From NCBI GenBank assembly GCA_963966185.1, contig CAWZYM010000173.1:1-64000 (forward strand): a stretch of DNA of 64,000 nt, in the 5' to 3' direction. Position numbers and translations under genes: made by a program. The DNA is from Rhabditoides inermis (Eukaryota > Nematoda > Chromadorea > Rhabditida > Rhabditidae). Below are positions 11,001 through 22,371 of the stretch, one piece after another. The notes under the pieces are model-generated. The model ran no database searches, was not told the origin of the DNA, and saw only the letters and a program-made list of their open reading frames with translations. Position 1 is the first letter of the stretch; the number at the start of each line of letters is the position of its first letter.

Positions 11001-14000
11001 TCGCGCCCGTCATAAGTGCTCTTGCAGCCTGCGGGAATAGAAAATATTTGTGAATCACTCGCAAATAGATAAATATTATTATATGTATAACAAAGCAAGA
11101 ACATTTGTAATCTGTGTTTTTCCATCAACAAGAAACGCAAGTCCATGGAACTGTTGGCAAAACAAAAATCGTGTGCGCGTACTCGAACCCCAGCTTCTGT
11201 TCTGACAGACTGACGCGCTAACCACTAGGCCACAACGGCTCGTCTTTGACCGCCAGAGGTGGAATGAGGTGGCCAAAACCCAGCCCTGTACGTTTTCGTA
11301 CTGGAAACGTATATGGCGCGTAGGAAAAAGTAACACCAGAAATCGATGTCTGGGGTCCTAACTAAGATATCCTATCAATTTGGTTTGGATCCGCGAGTGT
11401 GGCTCTAACAACACTCCTTGTTAGGCATTACTACCTAGACCTACAATCTACAAAGTCATCTATAAGTCGTGTAAATAGTATAAGACATATAATAATATTG
11501 AAACAACATGAACCAAACAAAGTTCCAACCGAAAAAAATCTTGATTCTGTTTTTTTTTATTTGAACAAAAATACCTGCATCTTGGGATTGACCGTCTTGA
11601 CCGCTTCGATGTACGTCTCGATTTGCTAGAAAAAATATCAATGTAAGATGTATTGAACGAAATTTACGTGTCATACTAAAGACTTCTAAATCAAGCAATA
11701 ATCAAGCAACCATTGATAAATTTGTCCATCAACCATCCCCCCTACCTTCTCGGGCTGTCCCTCGTATAGCTGCACCCGGTTGAGCCACTCGTGCGCGTTG
11801 TGCGGATTCTGCCGCAGAAGAACACTGTTCAGCAACAGCTGCCGACGAGACATCAGGTGCTCGAATCTGGAACGACAACATGGCCATGTCAGACCCTCCC
11901 GTTCACTCCTCGTCATCTCTCCCTCTCTTTTTCTCCTCTGACCTGGCGAACAGCCACTCGAGCTCCATCTCGTCCTCCTCCTCTCCCTCCGTCATCTCGT
12001 CCATCTTGGCCGCCGTCTCCCTCTCCTCGAACTTGGCGTACGCGTCGAATATCTGCGTGAAGTCGCGCACCGTCGCCACACTCACCATCGCCTCCTCGTA
12101 CACGTCGCGCGCCTGCATCAATAGTTAGTTACCATGTTTTTTTTTTGTTGAAAATAAGTTTCACCAAACAAATACATGCCGTTCACACAATCTACAACAA
12201 TTGCTACATATTAACGTATTTTAAACAATTCCGCAGAAATCTCACGAATGCTTGTATGTAAACAGTGCGTGATTTTGAGAGAGAAAAATATGACACGACA
12301 TCTGTACAACCAATCTTCCAATAAAAAACTCAAAACTAATTTTTTTTAAAACTAAGCACCTTCTCAAAGTGTCCGGCGCGAATGTAGTAGTCGGCCAGCG
12401 AGCACCACAGCACGCCCACTTGGTCAGAGTACCTGCAAGAACAAACATATAAGAACCTCGATTCTTCAAGTACAGAACGATGGGGTATGATCATGATCAT
12501 GAATAAAATTAATGCAAAATGATCAGAGCACGAGTACTTGCCAAAAAAATCCAAGAAAGACCAAATGACTCCAGGACCAAGACTATGAGATGAGTGAATC
12601 AATCGATATCCCAACGTACCTCCTGATTCCCTGTCGCATGATGGCGTCGACGTTGAGCGAGTGCACCTTGGTGGGGTTCTTCGAGATCAACTCGCACAGC
12701 TCCGACCACAACTGCAACCAGAAAGAAATAGACAATGTCAAAATCGAAAATAAGTTTCACAGCCGCCAAAATTACATTTTAGCATTCAAGTTCTCAGATC
12801 TCGTGAGAAAGAAACAATAAAAAGACAAATTCCCCCGTACCTGATGTGCCGTCTTTCCGTGCTCGCTGACGGGCTTGTCCTCGTTGACCAGAGTGGCCAG
12901 CTGCTTGGCCGCGTCGTCCAGCTGGTCGATCGACTTCAGGTACTCCACAAAGTCCTCCCGAGCGCGCGGGTTCAGCTTCAGGTATCTAATGTTGGCATGT
13001 TGACAATCGCAGCAGAGTGACGTCCCTCACCTCCTGTACACGCGAATAGCCGTCTCGGGAACCGAGTGGGAGGTGATGAACTTGATGTAGAGCGGCCAGA
13101 TGCGCATGTGCTGCGTCACCGGCAGTGCACTGAAAACCGAAGCAGTCAATCAGTCAAGCAGTCAACAGAAGCAGTGAATTGTGAATATGAATATCAAACA
13201 AATGAACAATACGCAGCAACAAAACAGTATCATACTATTTGTGTATAAACATCAATAGGTCGAAGAGCCGGAGAAGTTAAATACTAATAACCAACTCAGA
13301 GTTTTAGAAGCAGGCAGGAACAGGCAGACGCCTATACAAACCACTATACTGTCATTATACTAATCGTGAATCGTGGTGCTACTTGATTCGAGATGAATAT
13401 TCTCTTTTCAACGCACTGACCGCAGCGCCCTGTCGAATACGCGGCGCGTCTCGGTGATCAGCCGGCGCTTCGTCATCAGCTCGCAGTACTCCATCCAGAT
13501 ACGCGGCATCTCAACGAAACAATCATACATGTTACAAATAATAATAATAACATCCTCTACAACCACCAACCTTGTGGAGGTGGATGAGGCAGCGCTCGTA
13601 CGCGTCGCTCAGGTGCTGGTAGGCGATGTCAGTAGGGCACTGAATGTATACGGTATATATATATATATATATAATTGATATAAAATACTGCACAAACCTT
13701 GTGGGCGACCATGCGGCGGCGGAAGCGGAGGTAGTTGTACCACAGCTTGTAGCTGCGCTCGAACACCTTCAGCGCGCGCTCGTACACCTATAATACATTG
13801 TTTAAATTAACAATTATATTATTATTAATAGTTAATGTAAACAAAACAATACCTGGCAGATGTGCTTGAGCGGGGCCTTGGTCTTTTTCTTGTGGTCGAT
13901 GTAGCGCTGCCAGCTGCGCAGCGACGTTGGGTTCTTCAGAATATCCTCCTCATACGGAAGGTCCTCATCCGTCTTAAAATGAAATGGAATCATATTGAAG

Positions 14001-14106
14001 ATGAAACTGATCGAAAATCACTCACAAAGACGATTTCCTTGCCGGCGATGTTGTGCGCCTCCGCGGAAATGTCCGACAGATCGAACTTCTCCCCGCCCTC
14101 CGGCAT
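5050..14106 (-). CDS. XAB2: Pre-mRNA splicing factor SYF1/XAB2 (HAT-repeat protein)
   Basis: About 26 exons give a protein of roughly 870 residues, close to human XAB2 (855). The start is ATG 14106 and the stop is at 5050. Early exons encode [12 protein letters not shown] and [19 protein letters not shown]. Central exons encode [38 protein letters not shown] and [17 protein letters not shown]. The C-terminus has an acidic stretch and ends [17 protein letters not shown]. These are the half-a-TPR (HAT) repeats of the scaffold that acts in the Prp19/NTC-associated spliceosome and, in mammals, in transcription-coupled repair. The intron between 11625 and about 9410 contains a whole transposon (9476-11420). 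In the penultimate exon, the conserved FVRGASK...[13 protein letters not shown] run is broken by two apparent single-base deletions near 5405 and 5380; the residues match the family if one G is added at each. Confidence 0.93.
6247..6340 (+). repeat. Retroelement 3'-end-like repeat with GATT tail
   Basis: The segment ends CTGGATAAATGATTGATTGA, a short tandem tail typical of non-LTR retroelement 3' ends. Its reverse complement resembles 57911-58012, and part of it resembles 63100-63175; all share a GAATCGTTATA-like block next to TATGACAACACAAT-like sequence. It lies in a SYF1 intron. Confidence 0.5.
6800..6862 (+). repeat. CT-rich microsatellite in SYF1 intron
   Basis: A short intron between two SYF1 exons is almost wholly CTCTCT-type repeat (purine-rich on the transcribed strand of this minus gene). 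Confidence 0.85.
9659..9728 (+). other. tRNA-like segment (A and B boxes) in left TIR
   Basis: An A-box-like TGGCCTAGTGGTTAGCG at 9665-9681 and a B box GGTTCGAGTCC at 9708-9718 have tRNA-like spacing. The cloverleaf is imperfect: the anticodon arm does not form a normal seven-base loop. It is read as a tRNA-derived pol III promoter, not a working tRNA. Confidence 0.6.
9969..10694 (+). CDS. ORF1-like coiled-coil protein of a transposon
   Basis: A single-exon frame of 241 residues lies in the middle of the TIR element at 9476-11420. The first 75 residues are Ser/Thr/Pro-rich. Residues about 78-102 form heptads typical of a coiled coil ([20 protein letters not shown]). From about residue 118 a basic/hydrophobic region ([17 protein letters not shown], then [18 protein letters not shown]) could be an RRM-like fold. 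The last 50 residues ([39 protein letters not shown]) resemble the C-terminal region of nematode LINE ORF1-type proteins as I recall them. This order suggests a nucleic-acid-binding chaperone-like protein. No catalytic motif is seen. The gene is richer in G and C than its flanks. Confidence 0.7.
   Translation: MPKGKTSSSKFAKQPNSGTTSTDSTTFSATPIPFLTPDLSPTSILNSADHLRDFLSQTFNELSVTLGARLCSMVNESIAYLEEQIEELRQRIDELAKPKETPVPVSPPISTPIGDKEERRKRVILTRVSRSYRNYFFENTTLFGLKTTDCRIVADRDSDVFNTLLLSFNCPEDATSFIRKFNMDCPARARPDYCPEDAAKYAAAWREAIRLNDTAGRREWTVRGLELFKLRLPGQWTKIDR
11171..11241 (-). other. tRNA-like segment (A and B boxes) in right TIR
   Basis: Inverted copy of the left tRNA-like segment. The A box is the same; the B box reads GGTTCGAGTAC, with one change from the consensus. 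The two tRNA-like segments point inward from both ends of the element. Confidence 0.55.
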
Positions 14107-14304
14107 CCTCATCAATCAGATGACTATAATGTTAACAAAAATGAACATCCGTAACAATCAAGAAATAACAAAATAACGAGTAACCAGTGGAAATGAATAA
14201 GAAACAACATCGAAAATTCGAAAAATGTTTGCCGCCCAGCGCGTTGTGCAGTTGTGTTTATTTATCACTCACACCACCAAATGCACTACAATTGCAATTC
14301 CCTG

Positions 14305-15112
14305 GTGTCCTGGAAAATTCATAACTTCATCACATGTGATGAAGTGATGAAGTGATGAAGTGATGAAGTGATGAAGTGATGAAGTGATGAAGTGATGAAG
14401 TGATGAAGTGACGAAGTGATGAAGTTTCAATTTTCTTTTTTTTTTAAACAATTTTGTTAATTTGTAAAAGGTAATTTGTAATTTGTTTTTTTTTGTAAAC
14501 TTAATCGTTTTTTACTAGTTTGAGCATTTCTCTATAGCGATAACCCAACGACGTGAAAAGCGACATGGCAGAAGCGGAAGATATCTTGTCAATTTACATA
14601 AAAGAGAAGAGGACGATGTTCCTGGGAAGTTTCTTCTACCTATTTCATGTTCCTCATCCTCATCCGTGTTTGGGGAACGCACTGACGCTAGCATTGTCGT
14701 AGAGAGAGAACCTATTTGTTGGAAGCAAACCTTTATCCACCAACGTAACCTGCCGTCGTCAATACGTCGTCATCTCTTGGTGGTATGGCAAGGGTTCAGT
14801 TGGTACGATCTTGTTGTAGCATTCTACAGTAGCACATCATCATATGCATCCTACAAGTTTTCAAGTATGGATCTCTTCATCTTGGTCTTGTACTTCTGGT
14901 CTTCTGGTGTTTATGATGTAGTTTATGTGTAAGCGAACAAACGGACATCTGTTGCCGTTGCCGATTGAAAGTTTACAAAAAAACAAATTACAAATTACTT
15001 TTTACGAATAAAAAAAAACGAAAACTGAAACTTCATCACTTCATCACTTCATCACTTCATCACTTCATCACATGTGATAGAAGTGATGAAGTGATGAATT
15101 TTCCAGGATGCC
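14305..15112. mobile_element. TIR element with subterminal CTTCATCA octamer repeats
   Basis: The left end (GGTGTCCTGGAAAATTCAT) and right end (ATGAATTTTCCAGGATGCC) are inverted. Just inside both ends are tandem copies of the octamer GTGATGAA / TTCATCAC (about ten on the left, fewer on the right), then inverted A/T-rich blocks (AATTTGTAATTTG and its complement). The core 14540-14935 contains open frames with no recognised similarity (for example 14666-14932, 88 codons). No transposase motif is visible, so this is probably non-autonomous. Confidence 0.72.
14336..14425 (+). repeat. Octamer tandem repeat (GTGATGAA)n
   Basis: About ten near-perfect copies of an 8-bp unit inside the left arm of the TIR element. 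A shorter inverted counterpart lies at 15030-15095. Confidence 0.9.
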
Positions 15113-15295
15113 CAAATCGCTCAGATTTCTCATTAAATATATACAATATATACTAATAAACTAGACCTAAATTTTTCAAATCAAGTAAACTGATCAACAG
15201 CAAAAATACAACTGACGCAAAACTTCCTCTAACCGTATGATTTAAACTTGTTTGGACTAAAATGCATTGTACTTTAAGTGTTCTTTTTTATCTAC

Positions 15296-15388
15296 AGTGG
15301 GTGAACAAATCGCGCAGAGTGCGAGGCGGCAAAATCGATAGACATGCGAGAGCACGCGAATAAATTCACATTCAAATTTTCGACGCAG
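15296..15388 (-). repeat. Dispersed repeat family R1, copy 2 (partial)
   Basis: In reverse complement this matches the right two-thirds of the R1 copy at 3730-3891, from the GAATGTGAAT/ATTCGCGTGC region to CCCACTG. Confidence 0.65.
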
Positions 15389-16387
15389 TTCTGTTTTGAA
15401 TTCCGATGCCCATCTTCGTTACCAAAACGGTAGTGATCGTGGGTGGATGTCCTCCCCGCGTGAATACATTTTCAGAGAACATGTATCGCGGACCGAAGAC
15501 TTGAGTGCATATTCGAACTCGTGCGGTAGCGGCACTCAGAAACGTGACGCGGCATTGTCTCATCAAACTGACGCACACAAGTCAGCACAGAATCAGCACA
15601 TGTGAGTGAAATTTATTTGAGCTTTCAGAACATAATGCTTATGTATACAATCAATAATTTGATTATTGTGGAAGAGGCTAAAGGTTCACTTTTTTAAGAA
15701 GTAAAGAAACAATAGGAATACCATTTCCAGGTGGATAACAAAATGTGCACCGAGACATACTCATCCCGTGATGAACAACGATCATGTGTAAACGTGACCG
15801 GTTGCGTCATCATGAATTCCATTGAAAATCAGATATTACAAATTTATACCAATTACACCTCGATGCTGCTGGCTAGGAATTAACAATAAATGGCATTATG
15901 ATTTATGAATCCGGATGCCTGTTGTACACAAATAATGACAGTGATATATTTATTAAGTATATGAGAAGAGAAAAAAACCAATTGAAAAATATGATAGCAT
16001 CAACAGCAGTCAGTCAGACCTAACTGTAGCGTTCTGAGGGCGTCTGAAAAGGTTTCGATAAACATCAGTGCTGTATATGAAACGTGTATACCTGTTCATT
16101 CGATCCGTTCGTCCATGTAGAGTAGGTCTCTTGCTTGTCGCACTCTGCGCGCAAAACAGACTCGAGTCGTAGTGATAACTGGAATCAGGACATCACAATG
16201 TTTTAGAATGTTTATCTCGAATCAAGTAGCACATGACAATGTAGAAAAGGTTACGGTAAAGTACAGTAAAACAACGCCTACTGCGAGTTCCAACAATGCG
16301 GATTTCGGTGGTCCCGTGGATGCGTACGTGTTGTTGGTGATGCTTGTCATCAGGACATGTGAGAGGGTATCAAGAATGTCCACTAAC
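15389..16387. other. Non-coding stretch below the kinase 3' exon
   Basis: No exon could be supported here. The kinase gene probably ends in this interval, because its last recognised exon finishes with a donor at 16387, but I could not pick the terminal exon. The block at 16316-16350 (TGGATGCGTACGTGTTGTTG onward) recurs at 54035-54068. Confidence 0.4.
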
Positions 16388-19312
16388 CTGCGGCGACGCG
16401 ATTTGGAGATGCTCCCTTAGGTACACCAGACACTGTGCGAACGTCGGACGCCTTGACGTATTCTCGTACCAGCACTGCTGCATCAGCTGGTAGCTGCAAC
16501 AAATTATATAGTTTTATGCTCGCAATAAGTTGCGTCGGCGGGGTAGATCAGAGAAACACGGAGAGTCAGCTATCGGCAATAGCGCGCAAAACAAGAGAGG
16601 CAGAAGGCACCGCATTTCAAACTGCAAGCGAGGTAGATCGAAAACTATCGCTCTGGCGCCGAGTACATGTACACTGCTGAAAGCGACAGCTGAAAGCGAC
16701 ACAAAAATGAAAAAAAAACGCGCACAGACATCACACATCAGGTCAGTCAATACAGTGACACGCGCGGCATCATTCGAGGGCGCACAGTCAATGGTATAGC
16801 GTTGGTAGTGTCTTGCATGGAGAATCTGCCGAGTCTTTTCGATTTTTTGCCTTTACAATTTCAACTACACTTTGTTGATATCACCACTCACACATCTTCG
16901 TGGCAATACCCAGGCCGGACATTCCGGTGTCCTTCCTTGATTTTCACCAGAAGATCTTCATTAGCAAGTGTCGGGTATGGGTTGCGGCCGAGAGTGAACA
17001 TCTCGTAGAGAAGAATGCCGAACGACCACACGTCAGACTGAAATGGTATCATCGTCTACTGATAAGGAATCGCCCACAAAGCTCACCTCCTGCGTGTAAA
17101 GACCGTCCTCGATTGCTTCAATGGACATCCAGCGCACAGGAAGAGCGACGTCGCGCGATTTGCGCAGTCTGAAAAATACTTGTGAACTATATAGGCTCCG
17201 TCAACTGGAGGAAGAGTCAGGCACGACTAGAACTCACTTATAATAGTTCTTGTTGTCACTGCGCGCCATTCCGAAGTCGGCAACGCGCACGACGCGATTC
17301 GATGTGATGAGCACGTTGCGAGCGGCGAGGTCACGGTGGATGCACTAATGAGAAGGACTTGGAGTGAACCAAATCAAAAAGAAACGACACTCACAGGTAC
17401 GCTGGCGAGGTAGTTCATCCCGTTGGCGACCTGTGTAGCGAAAGAGAGTAGGTCCGAGGTGGCGAGGGTCGAGTGATCCTGCGACGACAGTAGTCGATCC
17501 TGCTCGATCTCCGAGGACCACGAATCAGACTCCTCCGACTAGAAATGAGAGAGAATTTGAGGAATACACTATACACAACGTTTCAGCACTGCTTCACACA
17601 CTGGAGCACGTACAGCATATTTCAGCTTGTTTGGCTGCAAGTATCCGTCGCCGGGGTCTTGTTGGCTCGCTGCTGGTCGGAGCTCGTTCACAAAGCGTGA
17701 CTGAAAATGAAGAATCAAGCAAATTCGACCACGGATGTTCACCTTATTCTTTCGCAAGAAGTCTTTGAGGTTTCCGTCGTCGCACATCTCCACTATCACG
17801 TAGAACTCACCACTGAAACGAGAAAGCATTCTCTAACCCTCTGTCTCTGAAGTTCAGAGATATTCAATTCCGCCACCCCACCTCTCCGCGCGTTCATCTC
17901 GCATTTGAAAATTGCGCGCTGGAAACTCCGAATTTGAATTTATTCGCGCAATCTCGATGTCTATTGATTTCAAGTCGCCTCGCACTCTCTTCCTCTTGCG
18001 TTCTCTACTGGCGGCAACTGATTTGCCCACCCACTTTACTCACCGACTCATGTTTTTGGTGACGGCTCCGATGAGAGAGAGGACGTTGGGATGGCTTCCA
18101 ATAGCGGACATGATCTTCAGCTCATCCGCCAGCATCTTGTGGTGTTGGGGGTTGGATGAATTCAGGGGACCCTAGACAGCAGTCATCAGTAATTGTGGAC
18201 TACATTCTTTCGCAACCGCGCTACCTTGACTGCAACATGTAGTCTTTCATCTGAAAGTCCTTCATCAGCCACCATCCTCGGCTTGCGCAACCAACCCATC
18301 CACACCTGTCCGAATTGACCTGTGCCTATCTGAAAACAAAACAAAACAAACACATCCATGAGAACTAGACAATCTTCACACACTCTGTTTCCTAGCTGAA
18401 GGTTGCTGGAGTCCACTTCGAATCCCCTATCGTACTGTATCTGGTTGATGCGCTGATCGAGTGGCAGCTTCGAATCGAACAACTGCACCGGCGTCTTTTC
18501 CGTCGCGCGTATCAGTTGTTCGTACAACACTTCCAAAGCGCTGAAACAAATGATAATCTTCAAATAAAGAAATTTCTTCTTTCTCCCACATTTTACTATC
18601 CTACCGTGAGTTCTGTCATGTTTCCCATGGTGCCCAAGCACTCAACACGGTAGTAAACTATTAATATTTTGTGTATAAAATGATGAAATCGAGTCTTCAC
18701 GTACCGCCTGTGTTCCTTGGCGCGTCTGTGTTGTCTGAACCACCCGACAATGACACATGCACTAATCAGGAGGAGCACAGCGATGACGGGAACAACAGCG
18801 AACAGTGGCAAGCGCTTCGGAGCACCATCAACCTGAACAGAACCGTCTCCCTTGACTGTGCTTTTTTTCACCTTGAAATCTAGTTTGTGGCTGTTCGATC
18901 CGGCTCTGTTGGCGGCTTCACATCGGTAGACGCCCTGGTCCTCTCCAACGACTCGCGCAATCTTGAGTACCTTCAATCACAACATTATATCATTATGTAT
19001 CGAAACACACCTAGAGCATCGGATCCTATTCCCGACGAGATTCTTTTCTCCAGTTATTCCGCCTTCTGCGATTACTTATCAACAATCAACGCATCGTAAC
19101 ATTGCATTGTGACTTATTCTATATTTTATAATTCACATATTTTCTAGATCTGCGATTGTTTCACGTTGATCTAACGTACTTATTGTTTTTAATAATATTC
19201 ATTTGATAATAATTATAATGTCACCTTGTTCTCATAGGCGTGCACTGAAAGCGTGTCCATGTTGGCAATCTCCACATCGTCTTTGAACCTACAATTAAGA
19301 AACGTGAACGAG

Positions 19313-19372
<60 letters not shown>

Positions 19373-22331
19373 GAAGAGAGAAAGAAAGAGAGAGAGACGG
19401 GAGAGAGAGAGAGAGAGAGAGAGAGACGGGAGACCATCGATAGTCGGGCGGTGGACTTCCCTCCAGAGGACACGTAATACTCGTGTGCTCACCATACTTT
19501 ACTGCCTGAAAATCCAAGAATTAAAATGTAATCTTGATGATTGGATGACATCAATAGTTTAAAGGTAGTGTACCCTCTGAATCAATTATAAAAAATATCA
19601 TGAATGTATTATCAATGTCTTTTAGAAGTAATTTTATGTCGTTTATGGTTGTTTGTGATAAAAAACTAATGAAATTAAAAATTATCAAACATTTATTTTA
19701 ATCCAACATGATACGCATATTCGCGCAACGTTGTGAATTATGATTTTTAACATCATTCAACATATCTTACTGCGTTTAGCATATACTTTCCCATCATCTG
19801 TTTTCGCCAGTTTAGTAAAAGAAACACATAGTAGAAATGTTATATAAAATAAGAATGACATAAGAAACAATATAAACACATGCAATTTTTTGTCTTGAAT
19901 GAAATAGCCGTTAGTGTGGTCAAGTTGTGTAACTTCGTGCAGTTTTGCACACACCCCCGAGCTGATTAAAAGTTATTAGTTTTTACGATTTCTCACTCCA
20001 ATATTCAAATGATTTTTTAAAACTAAATTGTTTCAGAATATATGTTTGCATCATCATAATATACTCTGTGAGTCGTAAACAAAGACATGTTGTATCTACA
20101 CATCCAGATTCAGAGGGTACACTACCTTTAAGAGTCTTTTTGAAACCGTAATTGGTGTTTCGAATTCACCCACGGACGGCAATCAATTTGATTTTTTTAA
20201 ACTCACTTTAGTGAGTTCCACTTCGGGCTGGTGAATATATGGCGAAGTGATCTTCTTCACAGATATTCCTGCTACAATCGTCCTTTTCATGCCCGCAAAT
20301 GATATGTCCACCGTGTACTTTGTATAGCCGGCGTTGGCGTTTCTGAGAGATTATGTGTAGTGAGAAAAAGAAGGTACAAGAAAAAAGAAATGTTTTTTTC
20401 TCGTTGGCAGAACACGAAAGTCACGAAACAGAAGCTATTAAAAAACGCGTACCTCAAGATTGCATAAATGACACGTGAATGAGATTCGAGATGATCGTCA
20501 AGCACGTGTATCTTCGCATCTGATTTCGTCAGCCATTTCACATCCCTAAAAAACACTTTCCATATGTCTTGAGTTTCTCGCTTTTACATCACTTCGTATA
20601 TCTGTGCTTGTTGTTTACAAAACCGTTTTTTAATGTATTTTAAACTCACCACGACATCTCAGGTGGCATACGACACGTGAATACCACATCATCTCCCTCG
20701 TAGATGTCATCTGGAGACGTTGCTCCAGAAGTCTTATTCACCATGTATGTCACATTAATGCTGGTGTCCGATGTTCGCAGTACTCTTTCTTCATGATTTG
20801 ACTGAAAGTACGTGTAAAATGTATTCAGGAAAAATATCGAGATTCGATACTCACAATTCCGTCTCTGTCTCCCTGACACTTGACGTGTAGGTCGTCTAGG
20901 ATAGTTGTTGCCCACATCAGTCCATTTTCGAATGTGCCATTCAAAGCAGTCAATTCGTGGTTGTCCACATTCATCCATGGTTGAGAGGAAGAACTGTAAG
21001 AAGGGACAATACGATCAGTAGCCACACAAATCAATCACCTCCTTCGCAGAAGCGTCACTTTTGCAGGCGGCGTCGCCTTCACCACGCAGTATAAGTTGAC
21101 CTATAAATATGAATCTGCAAGTGTCTTTGCACCAAATTTATTCTCTTCTCACTTTGCTGGGAGATTTGTAGTAGGTCTGATTGAACCACACCCAAGTGTC
21201 GTTCAATAGACTGTCGATTCTGAGCACAACAAAATAAACCAATCCACAGACTAGATTCCTGTACCTCACGGACGTTTCTAGCTTATCGTCGACAACATCG
21301 ACTACCCAATCGATAGTGTGCACAGTGTCCAGCACTTTCACATTGAGAGAGTAACTGGAATTCGATTTTTCAACGTTTTTAAGGAATTCGAAGAAGTCAA
21401 CAAAAAACCAACTCACATTCCACTCATCTCTGTTGTTGTGTTTGTAAGAAACAACTTCTCGATCGCCCAGCCAGTCTAATTACAAACAATCAGTGAATCT
21501 ATCAATCAATACAAACCGCATTTTTCTCCGAGTGCAACGTGTACATGTCTTCTCTAATTGTCTCTTCGATTTCTTTATTTCCCAACAAGCTGTATTTCTG
21601 AAAAGGGATACACTAACAATAAAGACAAACAATAAAAGAGATACGACGTACTCACCCGTCGCCACTCTGCGTGATAGGTGCGATAGATGGAGTCTTCAGG
21701 GAAAACGTTCATCTCTGCGAAAATCATGAGATCTTGTCCAACCGGGACAACGATTCTTTCCGGAGAGCTTGGCGTAGAACCCAGCGTCTTAGAGATGACC
21801 TATTTTTACTGTATTTGAGAAAAAAGTATGATAATAGTCACCCTGATCTGTCCTTTCTTGGGTGACACATTTACATGCGTGACAATCGAACCAATCAAAT
21901 GCGTCTTGTACCACTGACAGCGGTACTCGCCCGAATCCTATAATTTGTTACAACTTTGGTCACCATACCGGATATAAATCATAACAGACTAGCGCTCCGG
22001 CGCGCTGTCGCGCGCCTCCGCACTAGGTATACAAAAATAGAAAATTAGAAGAATAGTTCGTCTTGCATGTTTGATAGTTGATTGCTCTCTAATGACTCTT
22101 GCGAAGATACATACACGCAAGGGTTGTAGTTGAAGTGTTTAAGTTCGTATTTTGTATATGTAGTTGAATTTTTGTCTTTTCTAACTATCTCTCCTACTTC
22201 TTTTTCACTTCTTTTTTGTTTCACAGATGTACACCGCCCCATCTCTTTCTCCTCTACACACTTCTGCCTACTTTTTATCCTATCTCCCTCCTCCTCCCCC
22301 CGTCCACTCTTTCTCTTTCTTTCTTTCTCTC

Positions 22332-22371
<40 letters not shown>

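Larger units (their letters stand above)
9476..11420. mobile_element. TIR transposon with tRNA-like ends and an ORF1-like gene
   Basis: A 1945-bp insertion in a SYF1 intron. The ends are inverted repeats of about 275 bp starting CAAGGAGTGTTGTTAGAGCC, and it is flanked by TTA on both sides (9473-9475 and 11421-11423), consistent with a 3-bp target-site duplication. Each inverted repeat contains a tRNA-like segment with an intact-looking B box (GGTTCGAGTCC on the left, one mismatch on the right). The only sizeable gene inside is the 241-residue ORF at 9969-10694; no transposase or reverse transcriptase is present. The 3-bp TTA duplication would fit PIF/Harbinger-type integration, but the ends and ORF do not resemble a Harbinger element that I know. 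Confidence 0.85.
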
